DNA from: Lysinibacillus fusiformis
Lineage (GTDB): Bacteria > Bacillota > Bacilli > Bacillales_A > Planococcaceae
NCBI GenBank assembly: GCA_030027265.1
Contig: JASENG010000006.1
Location: forward strand, 1 to 64,000
Reading direction: 5' to 3'
Length of the DNA stretch: 64,000 nt
Made by a program: the position numbers and the translations under genes. A model generated the notes under the pieces. It did no database searches, had not been told where the DNA came from, and saw only the letters and a program-made list of their open reading frames with translations. The first letter of the stretch is position 1. Each line of letters starts with the position of its first letter. Below are positions 34,745 through 43,737 of the stretch, one piece after another.

Positions 34745-36490
34745 ATGAACATAGTTTTAACAACTCTGAACGCCAAATATATCCATACAAACTTGGCGTT
34801 GCGTTATTTAAAAGGTTCCGCGCAGCCTGAATTTGATCCAAAAATTATTGAATATACAATTAAAGATCCCGCTTTTAATATTGTTTCGGACCTTTATCAG
34901 CAGAAACCTGATGTCGTAGGGTTCAGTTGTTATATATGGAATATTGAAGAGACAATTGGTGTCATCCGTATGCTTAAAACTGTTTCGCCAAATACGAAAA
35001 TCGTTTTAGGTGGACCCGAGGTTTCGTATGATGTACATGACTGGCTGCGTCGTATACCGGAAGTGGATTTTATCGTTATGGGGGAAGGCGAGCTTTCCTT
35101 TAAATTCTTGCTGCAGCATTTTAATGGCGAGATTCCATTAGAAGATGTCCCAGGGATCTGTTATATGCAAGATGGCAAAATGAAAATACATGCACAGCCT
35201 AAGAAAGTGGATCTGCGCGAGCTTCCAAGTCCCTATCGCTTTGAAGAAGACCGCCCCTCATTAGGCAAGCGAATTCAATATATCGAAACAAGCCGCGGGT
35301 GCCCATTCTCATGCCAATTCTGTCTTTCTTCTATTGAAGTAGGCGTGCGTTATTTTAACCGCGATATGATTAAGGAAGAAATTCGCTATTTAATGGACAA
35401 TGGCGCCAAAACAATTAAATTCGTCGATCGTACATTTAATATCAGCCGCAGCTATGCCATGGAAATGTTCCAATTTTTAATCGATGAACATAGACCCGGT
35501 GTTGTATTCCAATTCGAAATTACTGCCGATATTATGCGACCAGAAGTAATCCAGTTCTTAAACGATAACGCACCTCACGGATTATTCCGATTTGAAATTG
35601 GGGTTCAATCAACAAACGACTTAACAAACGAACTAGTAAAACGCCGTCAAAACTTCGAGAAACTAAAACGTACAGTAACAATGGTTAAAGAAGGAGGCAA
35701 AATTGATCAACATCTTGATTTAATCGCGGGTCTTCCAGAAGAAGATTATGATAGTTTCCGTCAAACTTTCAATGATGTCTTTGCCATGCGTCCAGAAGAG
35801 CTTCAACTTGGGTTCTTAAAACTGCTGCGTGGGACGGGGCTTCGCGTTCAGGCCGAACAATATGGCTATACTTATGTGGATTTAGCTCCTTATGAAATTT
35901 TTTCAAATAACGTTTTGACATTTGATGAGATTATTCGCATTAAGCATGCAGAAGATGTACTGGAAAAGTACTGGAATGATCACCGTATGGACAATACGAT
36001 TGAATATCTAGTTACAGAAGTGTTTGAAACCCCTTTTGATTTCTTCCAAAACTTCGGTACATATTGGGAGCACAAAGGCTGGTCACGAATCGGGCATCAG
36101 CTGGAGGATTTGTTCAAACGTTTGGAGGAATTCTTGGCAACCCAGCCGAATGTAAACTTGGAAGTTGTTCGCAGCTTAATGCAGCTGGATTATCTATCAA
36201 AACAACAATTCCAGCCTAGAAAACTTTGGTGGGAAGAACGTGCTTCTCGTGAAGTACAAAAAGAAATCTATAACTTATTAAAAGAGAATCCTGCTCTTGC
36301 TGGAGAAGAATTTACTCAATTTGATATTCATGAGAAAGAATTCTTTAAGCATTCCCTGATCATTCCATTTTCGATTGATTACAACGCTCTCCAAAATGGG
36401 CAAGTGACTGCAAAGAATGGCTATCTGCTCACTTATTTCCGTATTGGCCAACAACCCTATTTTGCAACGCTGGAAAAACAACTTCATTAA
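34745..36490 (+). CDS. B12-binding-domain radical SAM protein
   Basis: About 581 residues. N-terminal cobalamin-binding-like domain (NIVLTTLNAKYIHTNLALRY, then VVGFSCYIWN and KIVLGGPEVSYD), followed by the radical SAM cluster motif CPFSCQFC (in SRGCPFSCQFCLSS, about residue 190), a TIM-barrel, and a C-terminal DUF4080-like region. Substrate unknown; family members are often methyltransferases, but the usual DxHxxG cobalamin motif is not evident. AAAGGAGA precedes ATG 34745. Monocistronic with a strong terminator. Confidence 0.9.
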   Translation: MNIVLTTLNAKYIHTNLALRYLKGSAQPEFDPKIIEYTIKDPAFNIVSDLYQQKPDVVGFSCYIWNIEETIGVIRMLKTVSPNTKIVLGGPEVSYDVHDWLRRIPEVDFIVMGEGELSFKFLLQHFNGEIPLEDVPGICYMQDGKMKIHAQPKKVDLRELPSPYRFEEDRPSLGKRIQYIETSRGCPFSCQFCLSSIEVGVRYFNRDMIKEEIRYLMDNGAKTIKFVDRTFNISRSYAMEMFQFLIDEHRPGVVFQFEITADIMRPEVIQFLNDNAPHGLFRFEIGVQSTNDLTNELVKRRQNFEKLKRTVTMVKEGGKIDQHLDLIAGLPEEDYDSFRQTFNDVFAMRPEELQLGFLKLLRGTGLRVQAEQYGYTYVDLAPYEIFSNNVLTFDEIIRIKHAEDVLEKYWNDHRMDNTIEYLVTEVFETPFDFFQNFGTYWEHKGWSRIGHQLEDLFKRLEEFLATQPNVNLEVVRSLMQLDYLSKQQFQPRKLWWEERASREVQKEIYNLLKENPALAGEEFTQFDIHEKEFFKHSLIIPFSIDYNALQNGQVTAKNGYLLTYFRIGQQPYFATLEKQLH

Positions 36491-36496
36491 AAAAAT

Positions 36497-36533
36497 GGGA
36501 GCCTTTCTTATATATAGAAAGGCTTCCTTTTTT
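36497..36533 (+). terminator. Intrinsic terminator of the radical SAM gene
   Basis: Stem GGGAGCCTTTCT / AGAAAGGCTTCC followed by six T. Confidence 0.88.
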
Positions 36534-36679
36534 GAAAGCCAAGGAAACCCAGTCTTTCTTGAAAACTCTTGTCAGAAAAGGCGGGCTGCCGAGTGAAACC
36601 AAGTAGAAGAACTAAATGTTCATGAGGGGGCGAACGAGGCAACCAACAGTATGGAAACTTTTGTCAACAGTCCGAGGCG

Positions 36680-37087
36680 CTAATTATCTTTTCGCTCAGT
36701 TAATATATCCTGGATGATTTCAATATGGGAAGCAGCCCAAGCTTTTTCACGAAAATGCAAGAATAAGCTGAAACTTATCCCCCCTAGATAAATCACGATA
36801 AAAATGAGCCAATACTTGCTCCCTTGTGCGAATAATAATTTTTGTAAATTATTGGAGAAAATCAAAAATAAAAATGGAATTGAAGAAACATATACAGGGA
36901 TCATACCCGACCCATTTTTTTCTTTAATTAGTCGATAAAAAATCAACTTTAATACATCACTTGCAATGGATTGATAAAATTCCCGCACTTCTTTCATTTC
37001 CTTTAAGTATTTAGAATTCCCTAACTGATCCGGGTTCTTTTTTAGATGACAATAAATCTTATGCGCATCGCCTCGAAATAGGTTCAT
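36680..37087 (-). CDS. Hypothetical two-span membrane protein
   Basis: 135 residues. A basic N-terminal part, then two helices (VYVSSIPFLFLIFS and YWLIFIVIYLGGISFSLFL) and a cytosolic tail. AAGGAAG precedes ATG 37087. No family recognised. The 146 bp between it and the radical SAM terminator hold no visible gene. Confidence 0.6.
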   Translation of the reverse strand: MNLFRGDAHKIYCHLKKNPDQLGNSKYLKEMKEVREFYQSIASDVLKLIFYRLIKEKNGSGMIPVYVSSIPFLFLIFSNNLQKLLFAQGSKYWLIFIVIYLGGISFSLFLHFREKAWAASHIEIIQDILTERKDN

Positions 37088-37210
37088 TAGATAACTTCCT
37101 TTCGAAAAGCAGGTGTGCTCTCAATTATTGATGCATATTTTTTAACTATTACTTATACTGTGACTCTCGATATAAAATATACTTAATTATATTCGAAACT
37201 TGGCGGCATC

Positions 37211-37241
37211 AAAAAAACTCCTGCAAAATTTTTGCAGAAGT
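37211..37241 (-). terminator. Intrinsic terminator of the aldehyde dehydrogenase gene
   Basis: Stem ACTTCTGCAAAA / TTTTGCAGGAGT with T-run on the minus strand. Confidence 0.85.
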
Positions 37242-37254
37242 TTTCTATATTCAA

Positions 37255-38739
37255 CTATTCCGGAATATAAGGCAATTCCAGGTTATTCGGGATATTGATT
37301 ACATGTGTTTCAGTATAGGATTTAATGCCATCTTCTCCGTATTCACGTCCTACCCCAGACTGTTTCACCCCGCCGAATGGGAAGCGAACGTCTAAACCTT
37401 GGACCGCTGCTGTATTGATCATTGTTGTGCCGGCTTCGATACGGCGGGCTACTCGGACAGCATGCTCCTCTTCGCCCCATACGGAACTTGTTAAGCCGTA
37501 GATACTTTCGTTATGCAATTCAATTACTTGCTCTTCATCATCAAACGGCAGGATTGGGACAGTTGGGCCGAATTGCTCTTCCACAACGATTGGATCTCGG
37601 TAATCTGCATCCAATACTAAAGTCGGTTGAAGGAAATAGCCATTATCCGTTAGTTCCGGGTTTAAAATTTTGCCAAGTGGAACTACTTTAGCCCCCTTGT
37701 TTTTAGCATCCTCCACCAAGCTTTTCACATAGTCTGCTTGGTTTTTATTATTCACAGGACCAACTGTCACATCTGGATTGAATGGGTCTCCTACACGAAT
37801 CCATTTATTTGCTGCTTCAATATATTTTTCTACAAAAGCATCATAAATTGAACGGTGAACATAGACACGTTTTGCAATCATGCAAATTTGCCCGGCAGTC
37901 AGGAAGTTGGAGATAACCATTCTTCTTAATGCACGTTCATCGTTTACATCAAAGTCTTCTAGGACAATAGCTGCATCGTTCCCTCCAAGTTCTAATGTCA
38001 TTTTCTTGATTGTTTCGGAAGCGGCCTTCATGATATGTGTTGCTGTCTTTGTTCCACCTGTAAAGGCAATTTTCGCTACCTTTTCGTTTGAAGTTAATTC
38101 TACTCCTACTTCCGCATCGCCATTTACCAGGTTTAAAACACCTGGTGGGAACTCATCCGCAATAATTTCTGTCACGAGACTTACGGCTAAAGGTGCTAAT
38201 GGACTTGGCTTCAATACCATAGTATTTCCTGTTAGAAGGGCTGGAGCAATTTTTATAGTAGATAATGAAATTGGATAGTTCCATGGCGTGATAGCTGAGA
38301 CTACGCCTATAGGATCATGTGTAATAATGGTTTTGCCATTTTCATGCTCTAATTTTTCAGGTGAGGTTACTTTTTTGACATGATCACATGCAAACTCCAT
38401 CCACATTAGGGAAATGGCAACTTCACCTTGTGCATCATATAGGGCTTTCCCGTGTTCACGGGATAATAGCTCCGCAATCATAGGGGTTGCATCCTTAATT
38501 TTTTGAATAGCAGTCCTCATTCTGTTAATGCGATCATCAACATCTGTCCATGCCCAGGATTTAAAAGCATTATAGGCCGCATCGATGGCTCGAATTGTTT
38601 CTTCTCTTGTATTATTAGGAGCATAACCGACAATTTGATCGGGATGTGTAGGGTTTTCTCGAGCTATTTTCTTTTCCGTCTGTAGTTTCTCGCCATTTAT
38701 AATCGCACTTACCGTGATTGGTTCAATAGTCAATTCCAT
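37255..38739 (-). CDS. NAD(P)-dependent aldehyde dehydrogenase
   Basis: About 494 residues, full ALDH fold. ITPWNYP, KPSPLAPL, IAFTGGTKTA (cofactor), catalytic Glu in LELGGNDA, nucleophilic Cys in TAGQICMIAKR and the C-terminal FGGVKQSGVGREYG. Oxidises an aldehyde to the acid; succinate-semialdehyde or another short aldehyde is likely but not decided by sequence. Start ATG 38739 with GGAGG 3-4 nt ahead; the longer frame from 38799 lacks one. Monocistronic. Confidence 0.9.
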   Translation of the reverse strand: MELTIEPITVSAIINGEKLQTEKKIARENPTHPDQIVGYAPNNTREETIRAIDAAYNAFKSWAWTDVDDRINRMRTAIQKIKDATPMIAELLSREHGKALYDAQGEVAISLMWMEFACDHVKKVTSPEKLEHENGKTIITHDPIGVVSAITPWNYPISLSTIKIAPALLTGNTMVLKPSPLAPLAVSLVTEIIADEFPPGVLNLVNGDAEVGVELTSNEKVAKIAFTGGTKTATHIMKAASETIKKMTLELGGNDAAIVLEDFDVNDERALRRMVISNFLTAGQICMIAKRVYVHRSIYDAFVEKYIEAANKWIRVGDPFNPDVTVGPVNNKNQADYVKSLVEDAKNKGAKVVPLGKILNPELTDNGYFLQPTLVLDADYRDPIVVEEQFGPTVPILPFDDEEQVIELHNESIYGLTSSVWGEEEHAVRVARRIEAGTTMINTAAVQGLDVRFPFGGVKQSGVGREYGEDGIKSYTETHVINIPNNLELPYIPE

Positions 38740-38822
38740 GTACCTCCAAATTTTAATTTTACATTGGTAGTATGAAATTCCATTCCTACAATTATTCAAC
38801 GATTAAACCTTTCTGTAAAAAG

Positions 38823-38856
38823 AAAAAATGGCACAACATGGTGAAAATGCTGCGCC
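38823..38856 (-). terminator. Intrinsic terminator of the phosphatase-superfamily gene
   Basis: Stem GGCGCAGCAT / ATGTTGTGCC (G-U pairs) followed by a T-run on the minus strand. Confidence 0.75.
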
Positions 38857-38858
38857 GT

Positions 38859-40421
38859 TTATTGAACGATTTCCATCAACCAATCCTTTATATCGACAAC
38901 TCGATTGTATTTTGGTTTAGTATCTGTTCCAACAATAATCAGAGGAACGAGAGAATCAATTTGATGAAGAGAACCATGCGCCCCTCCCCCGGCATGATCA
39001 CGGCTATGTTCTTCTATAAATTCATAGGATGGTTTTGCATCAACTATAATAAAACGTCCTTCATGTGAATTGAGAGCGCCGTCAAGTCTAGCTAGTCCAT
39101 CTGGATACGAGCCATATTCAATTAATCCATCATCCGTTACAGAGATATCTAATAGTGAGGCATCGCCCTCCAGATTCCAGCTTTGATTATACGAATCTTT
39201 ATACTGTCCAGTTTTTGAAAATGAAAGGACCGTTTCTTTCTCTGGGCTTAATATAAAATTATGATCAGCGTCTTTCCATGCAATGAAGCCCATTCTTTTG
39301 TCCTTTTTTAACTTCTCAATCACGGAACTCATTTCTATCGTTTCATCATTTAAGTTAATATAGGCCATACGCTCATTTATCGCAATGGCTATTTGTCCTT
39401 CAGTCTTCTTGCCATTCCAGAACGAATAGCCTTCCAGTAATTCATTGAGGTCAATTAACCCCTTTTTTTTATCTTTGTTTACTAAAGATTGCGCACTATC
39501 GCCCATGACTATCCATGTAATTTCCTCGATGGCTTCCTCCCATGTTGGAAATAAATTCAATATATCTTGAATTTTTTGGTCGACCTCTTCAACTGCTTTT
39601 AACTCATCTGGTCCATTTCGGTGAACCTTTGCATCGAGATCTGGAAAATATGCTAAAGTAAAAGGAGGCAATTGATTCTGTTCGATTAGATACTTAAGTT
39701 CATTTAAAGTAAAATCATCTGCAACGCCCATCCGATTCCAAATAAATTTATTTTTATCATTATCTGGATTATATTGAGAAAGGGCACCAAGAGATAGGAT
39801 TGTCGGTCCCTTCACCTCGATTTCTTTAGGAAGCAGCTGCAAAAGTGATAGCATTTTTGGAACATTTAACTGTTGTTCTATATCCCCCCTGTAAATCAAC
39901 CCGTTTATAGAGGCAGATTGAATTTGAGAATCCGCTAGATTTTCATAAATCGTTTTCACATCCTCGCTTAAATGGTCATTGTTTAAATGGATAATACTAT
40001 CTCTGGCTACTTTTTTCACACCATTATTCCATATTTCTCTCATACCGCTTCCATAACTGATTATGCGTTGTTCCTCTTGATCAAACCAAATAAGACCAGG
40101 AATTTTATGTTGATCTGCATATGCACCAGTCAAAATTGTACTATCAATCGTTACTGACATGGTTGGATAAGAACTAATAACATCTGGAATAAGCTGACCC
40201 TTGCTTACTAAAAAAGATAATGCTGGTGCATGTCCTATCTGCATTGCTTTTTGAAGCGGCTCGCTCATAAGTGAATCAATTGTCAGGAGAAGGATAGGCT
40301 TTTGCCCAGCGCTTATTTCACTTTCGCCAAGATTTTTAGTCGGTGCCATAGAAATGGTTAAAACTAAAATCGCAACAAGAATTAGTAAAATGGAAATAAA
40401 ACTTATAATTATTCTTTTCAT
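38859..40421 (-). CDS. Membrane-anchored alkaline phosphatase/phosphodiesterase superfamily protein
   Basis: 520 residues. N-terminal signal-anchor (IIISFISILLILVAILVLTI), then a nucleotide pyrophosphatase/phosphodiesterase-like fold: metal Asp in ILLLTIDSLMS, nucleophile region SSYPTMSVTIDSTILTG, FPDLDAKVHRNG, VMGDSAQS and the C-terminal HSRDHAGGGAHGS with the last metal His. Probably faces outside and acts on phosphodiesters or phosphoglycolipids. GGTGG precedes ATG 40421. Confidence 0.82.
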   Translation of the reverse strand: MKRIIISFISILLILVAILVLTISMAPTKNLGESEISAGQKPILLLTIDSLMSEPLQKAMQIGHAPALSFLVSKGQLIPDVISSYPTMSVTIDSTILTGAYADQHKIPGLIWFDQEEQRIISYGSGMREIWNNGVKKVARDSIIHLNNDHLSEDVKTIYENLADSQIQSASINGLIYRGDIEQQLNVPKMLSLLQLLPKEIEVKGPTILSLGALSQYNPDNDKNKFIWNRMGVADDFTLNELKYLIEQNQLPPFTLAYFPDLDAKVHRNGPDELKAVEEVDQKIQDILNLFPTWEEAIEEITWIVMGDSAQSLVNKDKKKGLIDLNELLEGYSFWNGKKTEGQIAIAINERMAYINLNDETIEMSSVIEKLKKDKRMGFIAWKDADHNFILSPEKETVLSFSKTGQYKDSYNQSWNLEGDASLLDISVTDDGLIEYGSYPDGLARLDGALNSHEGRFIIVDAKPSYEFIEEHSRDHAGGGAHGSLHQIDSLVPLIIVGTDTKPKYNRVVDIKDWLMEIVQ

Positions 40422-40482
40422 GTATCCACCTTTTAGTAAGAATCTATTATTATTATGTCTCTTATTATTAAATGCATGCGAT

Positions 40483-40514
40483 AAAAAAGACCGAACACTC
40501 GTATTGTGCCGGTC
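40483..40514 (-). terminator. Intrinsic terminator of the amidase gene
   Basis: Stem built on GACCGGCAC / GTGTTCGGTC (one bulge) followed by six T on the minus strand. Confidence 0.8.
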
Positions 40515-40542
40515 TCAAAATTCATATTCACTTAGTTAATTT

Positions 40543-41349
40543 TTAACGGTTTGCTTTTCGATACTCGATTGTAGCAAACTGCTCTCGCGTTAAAGGTCTA
40601 TTTGGAAACTCGCCATTAACTAAACCTTGTGCAGTCGCCCATTCCCACGCTACTCTATGATCCGTTGATACAGCCCGTTCTTTCACTCCTGCCAAGCCCT
40701 CGAGTACTTGAATTCTTCTAGCTTGAGCATCGATTAAACGCTTTAATTCCTCATATTGCGCCATTGTTAACTCCTCCTCGGGACCTGTTATTCTTGATAA
40801 GCCAACAAAACTGGCAAAGCTTCTTGCAATAAATCTCCCTGCATTTTCCAACACACTATCATCACGTAGTTTGTTTATATCGATTAAACTGTCCATAAAG
40901 CCGCCTTCAATTAAAATCGCAGGCATAGTGGTTTCACGAACTATGTGTAAATTACCCCGTTTGATGCCTCGATCCGTCAAACCATATGCGTTAACGACGG
41001 CGGGATGAATTGCATTGGCCAATTCAACGCTTCGAGGTTGTGGGTCAGTGTAGACAAAAGTTTCGACACCTGTATGATTTCCCCATCGACTTCCTAGTGC
41101 ATTGTGATGAAAAGAAATATAATAATCAGCTACCCAATTATTTGCCCCATCTGTTCTTTCCCGTAATGGCACATCTACCTGTCCTGTTGGGTCATCAAAC
41201 CTTTTGGTCATTACACCTTTATAAAGGGCCAATTCATTAGCAAATGCTCGCGCAACCTTGTCATTGAATGACCATTCTCTTTCTCCATCAGGCGTGCGTT
41301 TACCTGCTGTATTAAAACCATGCCCAGCATCATATCCAACTTTTATCAT
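40543..41349 (-). CDS. N-acetylmuramoyl-L-alanine amidase (Amidase_3, CwlC-like)
   Basis: 268 residues. Catalytic domain first: GYDAGHGFNTAGKRTPDG (zinc His), FNDKVARAFANEL (zinc Glu context), ISFHHNALGSRWGNHTGVETFVY (zinc His) and AILIEGGFMDS (catalytic Glu). No signal peptide, so release by mother-cell lysis or phage-type holin is expected, as for the sporulation amidases. The C-terminal 60 residues (WEWATAQGLVNGEFPNRPLT then REQFATIEYR) resemble an SLH-like or phage-endolysin module. GGGTGAT precedes ATG 41349. Confidence 0.87.
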   Translation of the reverse strand: MIKVGYDAGHGFNTAGKRTPDGEREWSFNDKVARAFANELALYKGVMTKRFDDPTGQVDVPLRERTDGANNWVADYYISFHHNALGSRWGNHTGVETFVYTDPQPRSVELANAIHPAVVNAYGLTDRGIKRGNLHIVRETTMPAILIEGGFMDSLIDINKLRDDSVLENAGRFIARSFASFVGLSRITGPEEELTMAQYEELKRLIDAQARRIQVLEGLAGVKERAVSTDHRVAWEWATAQGLVNGEFPNRPLTREQFATIEYRKANR

Positions 41350-41497
41350 TATTCATCACCCTTGAAATAGTATATGCTAAAGCGAATAAACTGTTAGAAC
41401 ACTTGGCTAAGGGTTGAAAAACCTTATACTACTAATTAAATATGTAAGAATTGCTCAAAAAGAGACAAATAACGATAAAAAGGCATGAACTTTTCGC

Positions 41498-41645
41498 TTA
41501 GATAAATGGTTCTCCGCCTTTTAAACGGGTTACAACTTTCACGTTAATTGGAGAAAAACCATATTTCTTCGGATTTGAAGAATTTCCTTGATTGTTTTTA
41601 CACCAGCCATTCCATTTCCAACAAGGAACAGCTGTTTTTACTCAT
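41498..41645 (-). pseudogene. nirB: nirB (nitrite reductase large subunit) N-terminal remnant
   Basis: The ATG at 41645 has GAGGAG 8 nt upstream. After it the sequence must shift by one base in a run of A to read (M)SKKQLFLVGNGMAGVKTIKE then ILQI, near-identical to the N-terminus of NirB flavoproteins. A second shift gives NPKKYGFSPINVKVV and a stop; the remaining 750-odd codons are absent. So one A appears to be lost just after the start and most of the gene is deleted. The divergent HemD-like gene fits a former nitrite-assimilation/sirohaem locus. Confidence 0.65.
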
Positions 41646-41915
41646 ATATAAAACTCCTCAAAATCGCTTTTTATTTGACGGAAAAGTCTAAAATCTATTC
41701 GTCAGATAATATCACATAAGATGTATTTGTAAAGCATCGTTCATTTTAAAGGTTTGACTAAACGGTTGCAAAATCTGATTATCGATACAAAAAATAGCTA
41801 AATCGAACATCGAAGTAGCTGAATTCCGAATTATCATGTAATGTTTTTTAACATTAGTTCTTTTCGTTCGAATATCTGTTAATATAGAATTATTAATTAA
41901 TGAGGAGGATGTAGG
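41646..41915. other. Divergent promoter region
   Basis: 270 bp between the nirB remnant and the HemD-like gene. AT-rich; no clear FNR, NsrR or TnrA site was found by eye. Confidence 0.3.
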
Positions 41916-42737
41916 ATGGGTGGATTAGATCACAAATGCATCGCTTTATTAGGGACAAGAAAAATAGATGAACAAATAAATATTATCCAGCAGCTTGGAG
42001 GCACTGCTGTACATCGACCAGCTCAAGGGACTGTATTTTTTGATTCTAGTTTTATTGGAACTGAAGTGAAAGAGATTATAAATGGCCGATTTGAATGGAT
42101 TATTTTCACAACAGGTGTTGGGATTGAGAAATTATTTGAAGTCGCAAAAGAAATGGAGTATGAAGAAGACCTTCAAAAAGCTCTTCAAAAGATGAAGATT
42201 GCTGTGCGCGGATATAAATCTGTCAATGCATTGAAAAAGAGAGACTTGGTACCCCTTGTCAGAGACGATGATGGAAGCATATCTGGGTTGATTCGAGAAA
42301 TGAAGCCCTATAATCTGAAGGATAAAACGGTGGCCGTTCAGCTTTATGGGGATCCAGGAGTTGAGCTCATCAATTGGTTAAAAGGACAAGAAGCCAATTA
42401 CCAAGAAATTATTCCCTATCAGCATATTGCCCCTGAAAAGGAAACGTTAGAACGATTGATGCATGAAATTCTCACTAACGAAGTAGATGCAGTTGGTTTT
42501 ACCAGTGTTCAACAAGTGCGTTTTCTTTTCAAGTACGCTCTGGAGAAAAATCAAAAATTTGAACTTCTTCATGCATTTGAAAATCATGTAATGGCTCTTC
42601 CTGTTGGAAAAGTTACTGGAAAAGCATTGCAAGATCGCGGCGTCAAAAGAATGATTGTTCCCCAGGACGAAAGAATCGGCAGTGCCCTGATGACTTTAAA
42701 TAAATATTATAAGGAATCAGGTACACCTACAATATAA
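41916..42737 (+). CDS. Uroporphyrinogen-III synthase-like protein (HemD family)
   Basis: 273 residues with the two-lobed HemD layout: N-lobe CIALLGTRKIDEQINIIQQL, hinge, C-lobe KDKTVAVQLYGDPGVELINW, then EILTNEVDAVGFTSVQQVRF and a final DERIGSALMTL. The enzyme closes hydroxymethylbilane to uroporphyrinogen III, precursor of haem, sirohaem and B12. Isolated from hemACDBL, such paralogues in Bacillales often sit by nitrite reductase genes; the nirB remnant next door supports that. GAGGAGG precedes ATG 41916. Confidence 0.8.
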   Translation: MGGLDHKCIALLGTRKIDEQINIIQQLGGTAVHRPAQGTVFFDSSFIGTEVKEIINGRFEWIIFTTGVGIEKLFEVAKEMEYEEDLQKALQKMKIAVRGYKSVNALKKRDLVPLVRDDDGSISGLIREMKPYNLKDKTVAVQLYGDPGVELINWLKGQEANYQEIIPYQHIAPEKETLERLMHEILTNEVDAVGFTSVQQVRFLFKYALEKNQKFELLHAFENHVMALPVGKVTGKALQDRGVKRMIVPQDERIGSALMTLNKYYKESGTPTI

Positions 42738-42754
42738 AATAGTAAAATACGAAA

Positions 42755-42797
42755 AGGCTAATTTAAGCATGCATTGCAAATTAGCCTATTTTGTGTT
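42755..42797 (+). terminator. Intrinsic terminator of the HemD-like gene
   Basis: Stem AGGCTAATTT / AAATTAGCCT followed by ATTTTGTG. Confidence 0.8.
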
Positions 42798-42912
42798 GAT
42801 AAAACCAAGTTTTTATCATTAAAAAATTTATTTTCCATTTACAATTTTCTCCCTTCTAGAATTGAACTAGTTTCATAGAATAGTTGTATATTTAGTTGAA
42901 GGGAGATAGATT

Positions 42913-43131
42913 ATGTTCGCAGTTCACTTCTATGAAAGAAATACACTTTTTATCAGTAAATTGCTAAATGAAGTTCCTTCTGTTGGTTCCGAAATTAAGT
43001 TGAAGGGCCGTAAAGGGAAAATTACTGATGTTACTGAAATTGAGGAAAACAAATATCATGTGCAAATTGAATTGGAAGTTATTAAAAAAGTCCCTTTAGT
43101 TAGCGCTATTGATAAAAAGAAAAGAAAATAA
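42913..43131 (+). CDS. Small hypothetical protein
   Basis: 72 residues, probably a small beta-barrel: FAVHFYERNTLFISKLLNEV, GSEIKLKGRKGKITDVTEIE, then a Lys-rich end. No signal peptide. GAAGGGAGA precedes ATG 42913 and a terminator follows, so it is expressed alone. Family not recognised. Confidence 0.65.
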   Translation: MFAVHFYERNTLFISKLLNEVPSVGSEIKLKGRKGKITDVTEIEENKYHVQIELEVIKKVPLVSAIDKKKRK

Positions 43132-43141
43132 TGAAGCTCCT

Positions 43142-43177
43142 ACCACTTTTGAGCTAGTTCAAAAGTGGTTAATTTTT
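43142..43177 (+). terminator. Intrinsic terminator of the 72-residue protein gene
   Basis: Stem ACCACTTTTGA / TCAAAAGTGGT followed by TAATTTTT. Confidence 0.82.
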
Positions 43178-43197
43178 CAGGCTTAGCTTAATAAGTT

Positions 43198-43731
43198 TCA
43201 CCGATTACTAATTGCATCTTCTACAATCCAATCAGCAGCTGATGCCAAATCTGGAAATATTGCATCGGCTAATGGGTCGCTCTCTCCTAAAAAAACCGTC
43301 TTGGTCCCGGCTTTTTTTCCTGCTTGAATGTCTGTATCGGTATCCCCTACCATATAGGAATTTGATAAATCAATTCCATACTTTCTCCCTAAATCTGATA
43401 TCATTTTACTGCCAGGTTTTCGACATTCACAGCCTGCTTTTGGTTTGTGGGGACAATAAGCGACATCATGAACGATTGCACCGAATTTTTTTAATTCATC
43501 GATCATATGTTCATGAATTCGAATGAGCTGTGCCTCTTTCATAAAACCCAGCCCTACTCCCCCTTGATTTGTGACAACAAAGATATAATCGAAATGATTA
43601 TTAAGCTTTTTTATCGCTTGAGGTACACCAGGTAAAAAATAAAAATCCTTTGGTTGGTTAACAAATTTCACTCGATCCGTTAGCACCTCATTGATCACTC
43701 CATCGCGATCTAAAAACACGCATTTCTTCAA
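43198..43731 (-). CDS. gmhB: HAD-IIIA phosphatase, GmhB-like (D-glycero-D-manno-heptose-1,7-bisphosphate phosphatase family)
   Basis: 177 residues. HAD motif I FLDRDGVINE, motif II VTNQGGV, motif III/IV MVGDTDTDIQAGKKAG, and the zinc loop CPHKPKAGCECRKPG typical of GmhB. Gram-positives without heptose LPS use such enzymes for glycan nucleotide sugars or as histidinol-phosphatase-like enzymes. Start is TTG 43731 (AAAGGG upstream); it lies 6 bp after the membrane-protein gene and is probably co-transcribed. Confidence 0.85.
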   Translation of the reverse strand: MKKCVFLDRDGVINEVLTDRVKFVNQPKDFYFLPGVPQAIKKLNNHFDYIFVVTNQGGVGLGFMKEAQLIRIHEHMIDELKKFGAIVHDVAYCPHKPKAGCECRKPGSKMISDLGRKYGIDLSNSYMVGDTDTDIQAGKKAGTKTVFLGESDPLADAIFPDLASAADWIVEDAISNR

Positions 43732-43737
43732 ATTTCA

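Noticed and set aside
41646-41915. FNR or NsrR site for the nirB remnant
   Set aside because: TGTGATATTATCTGA resembles half an FNR site only; the other half does not fit.
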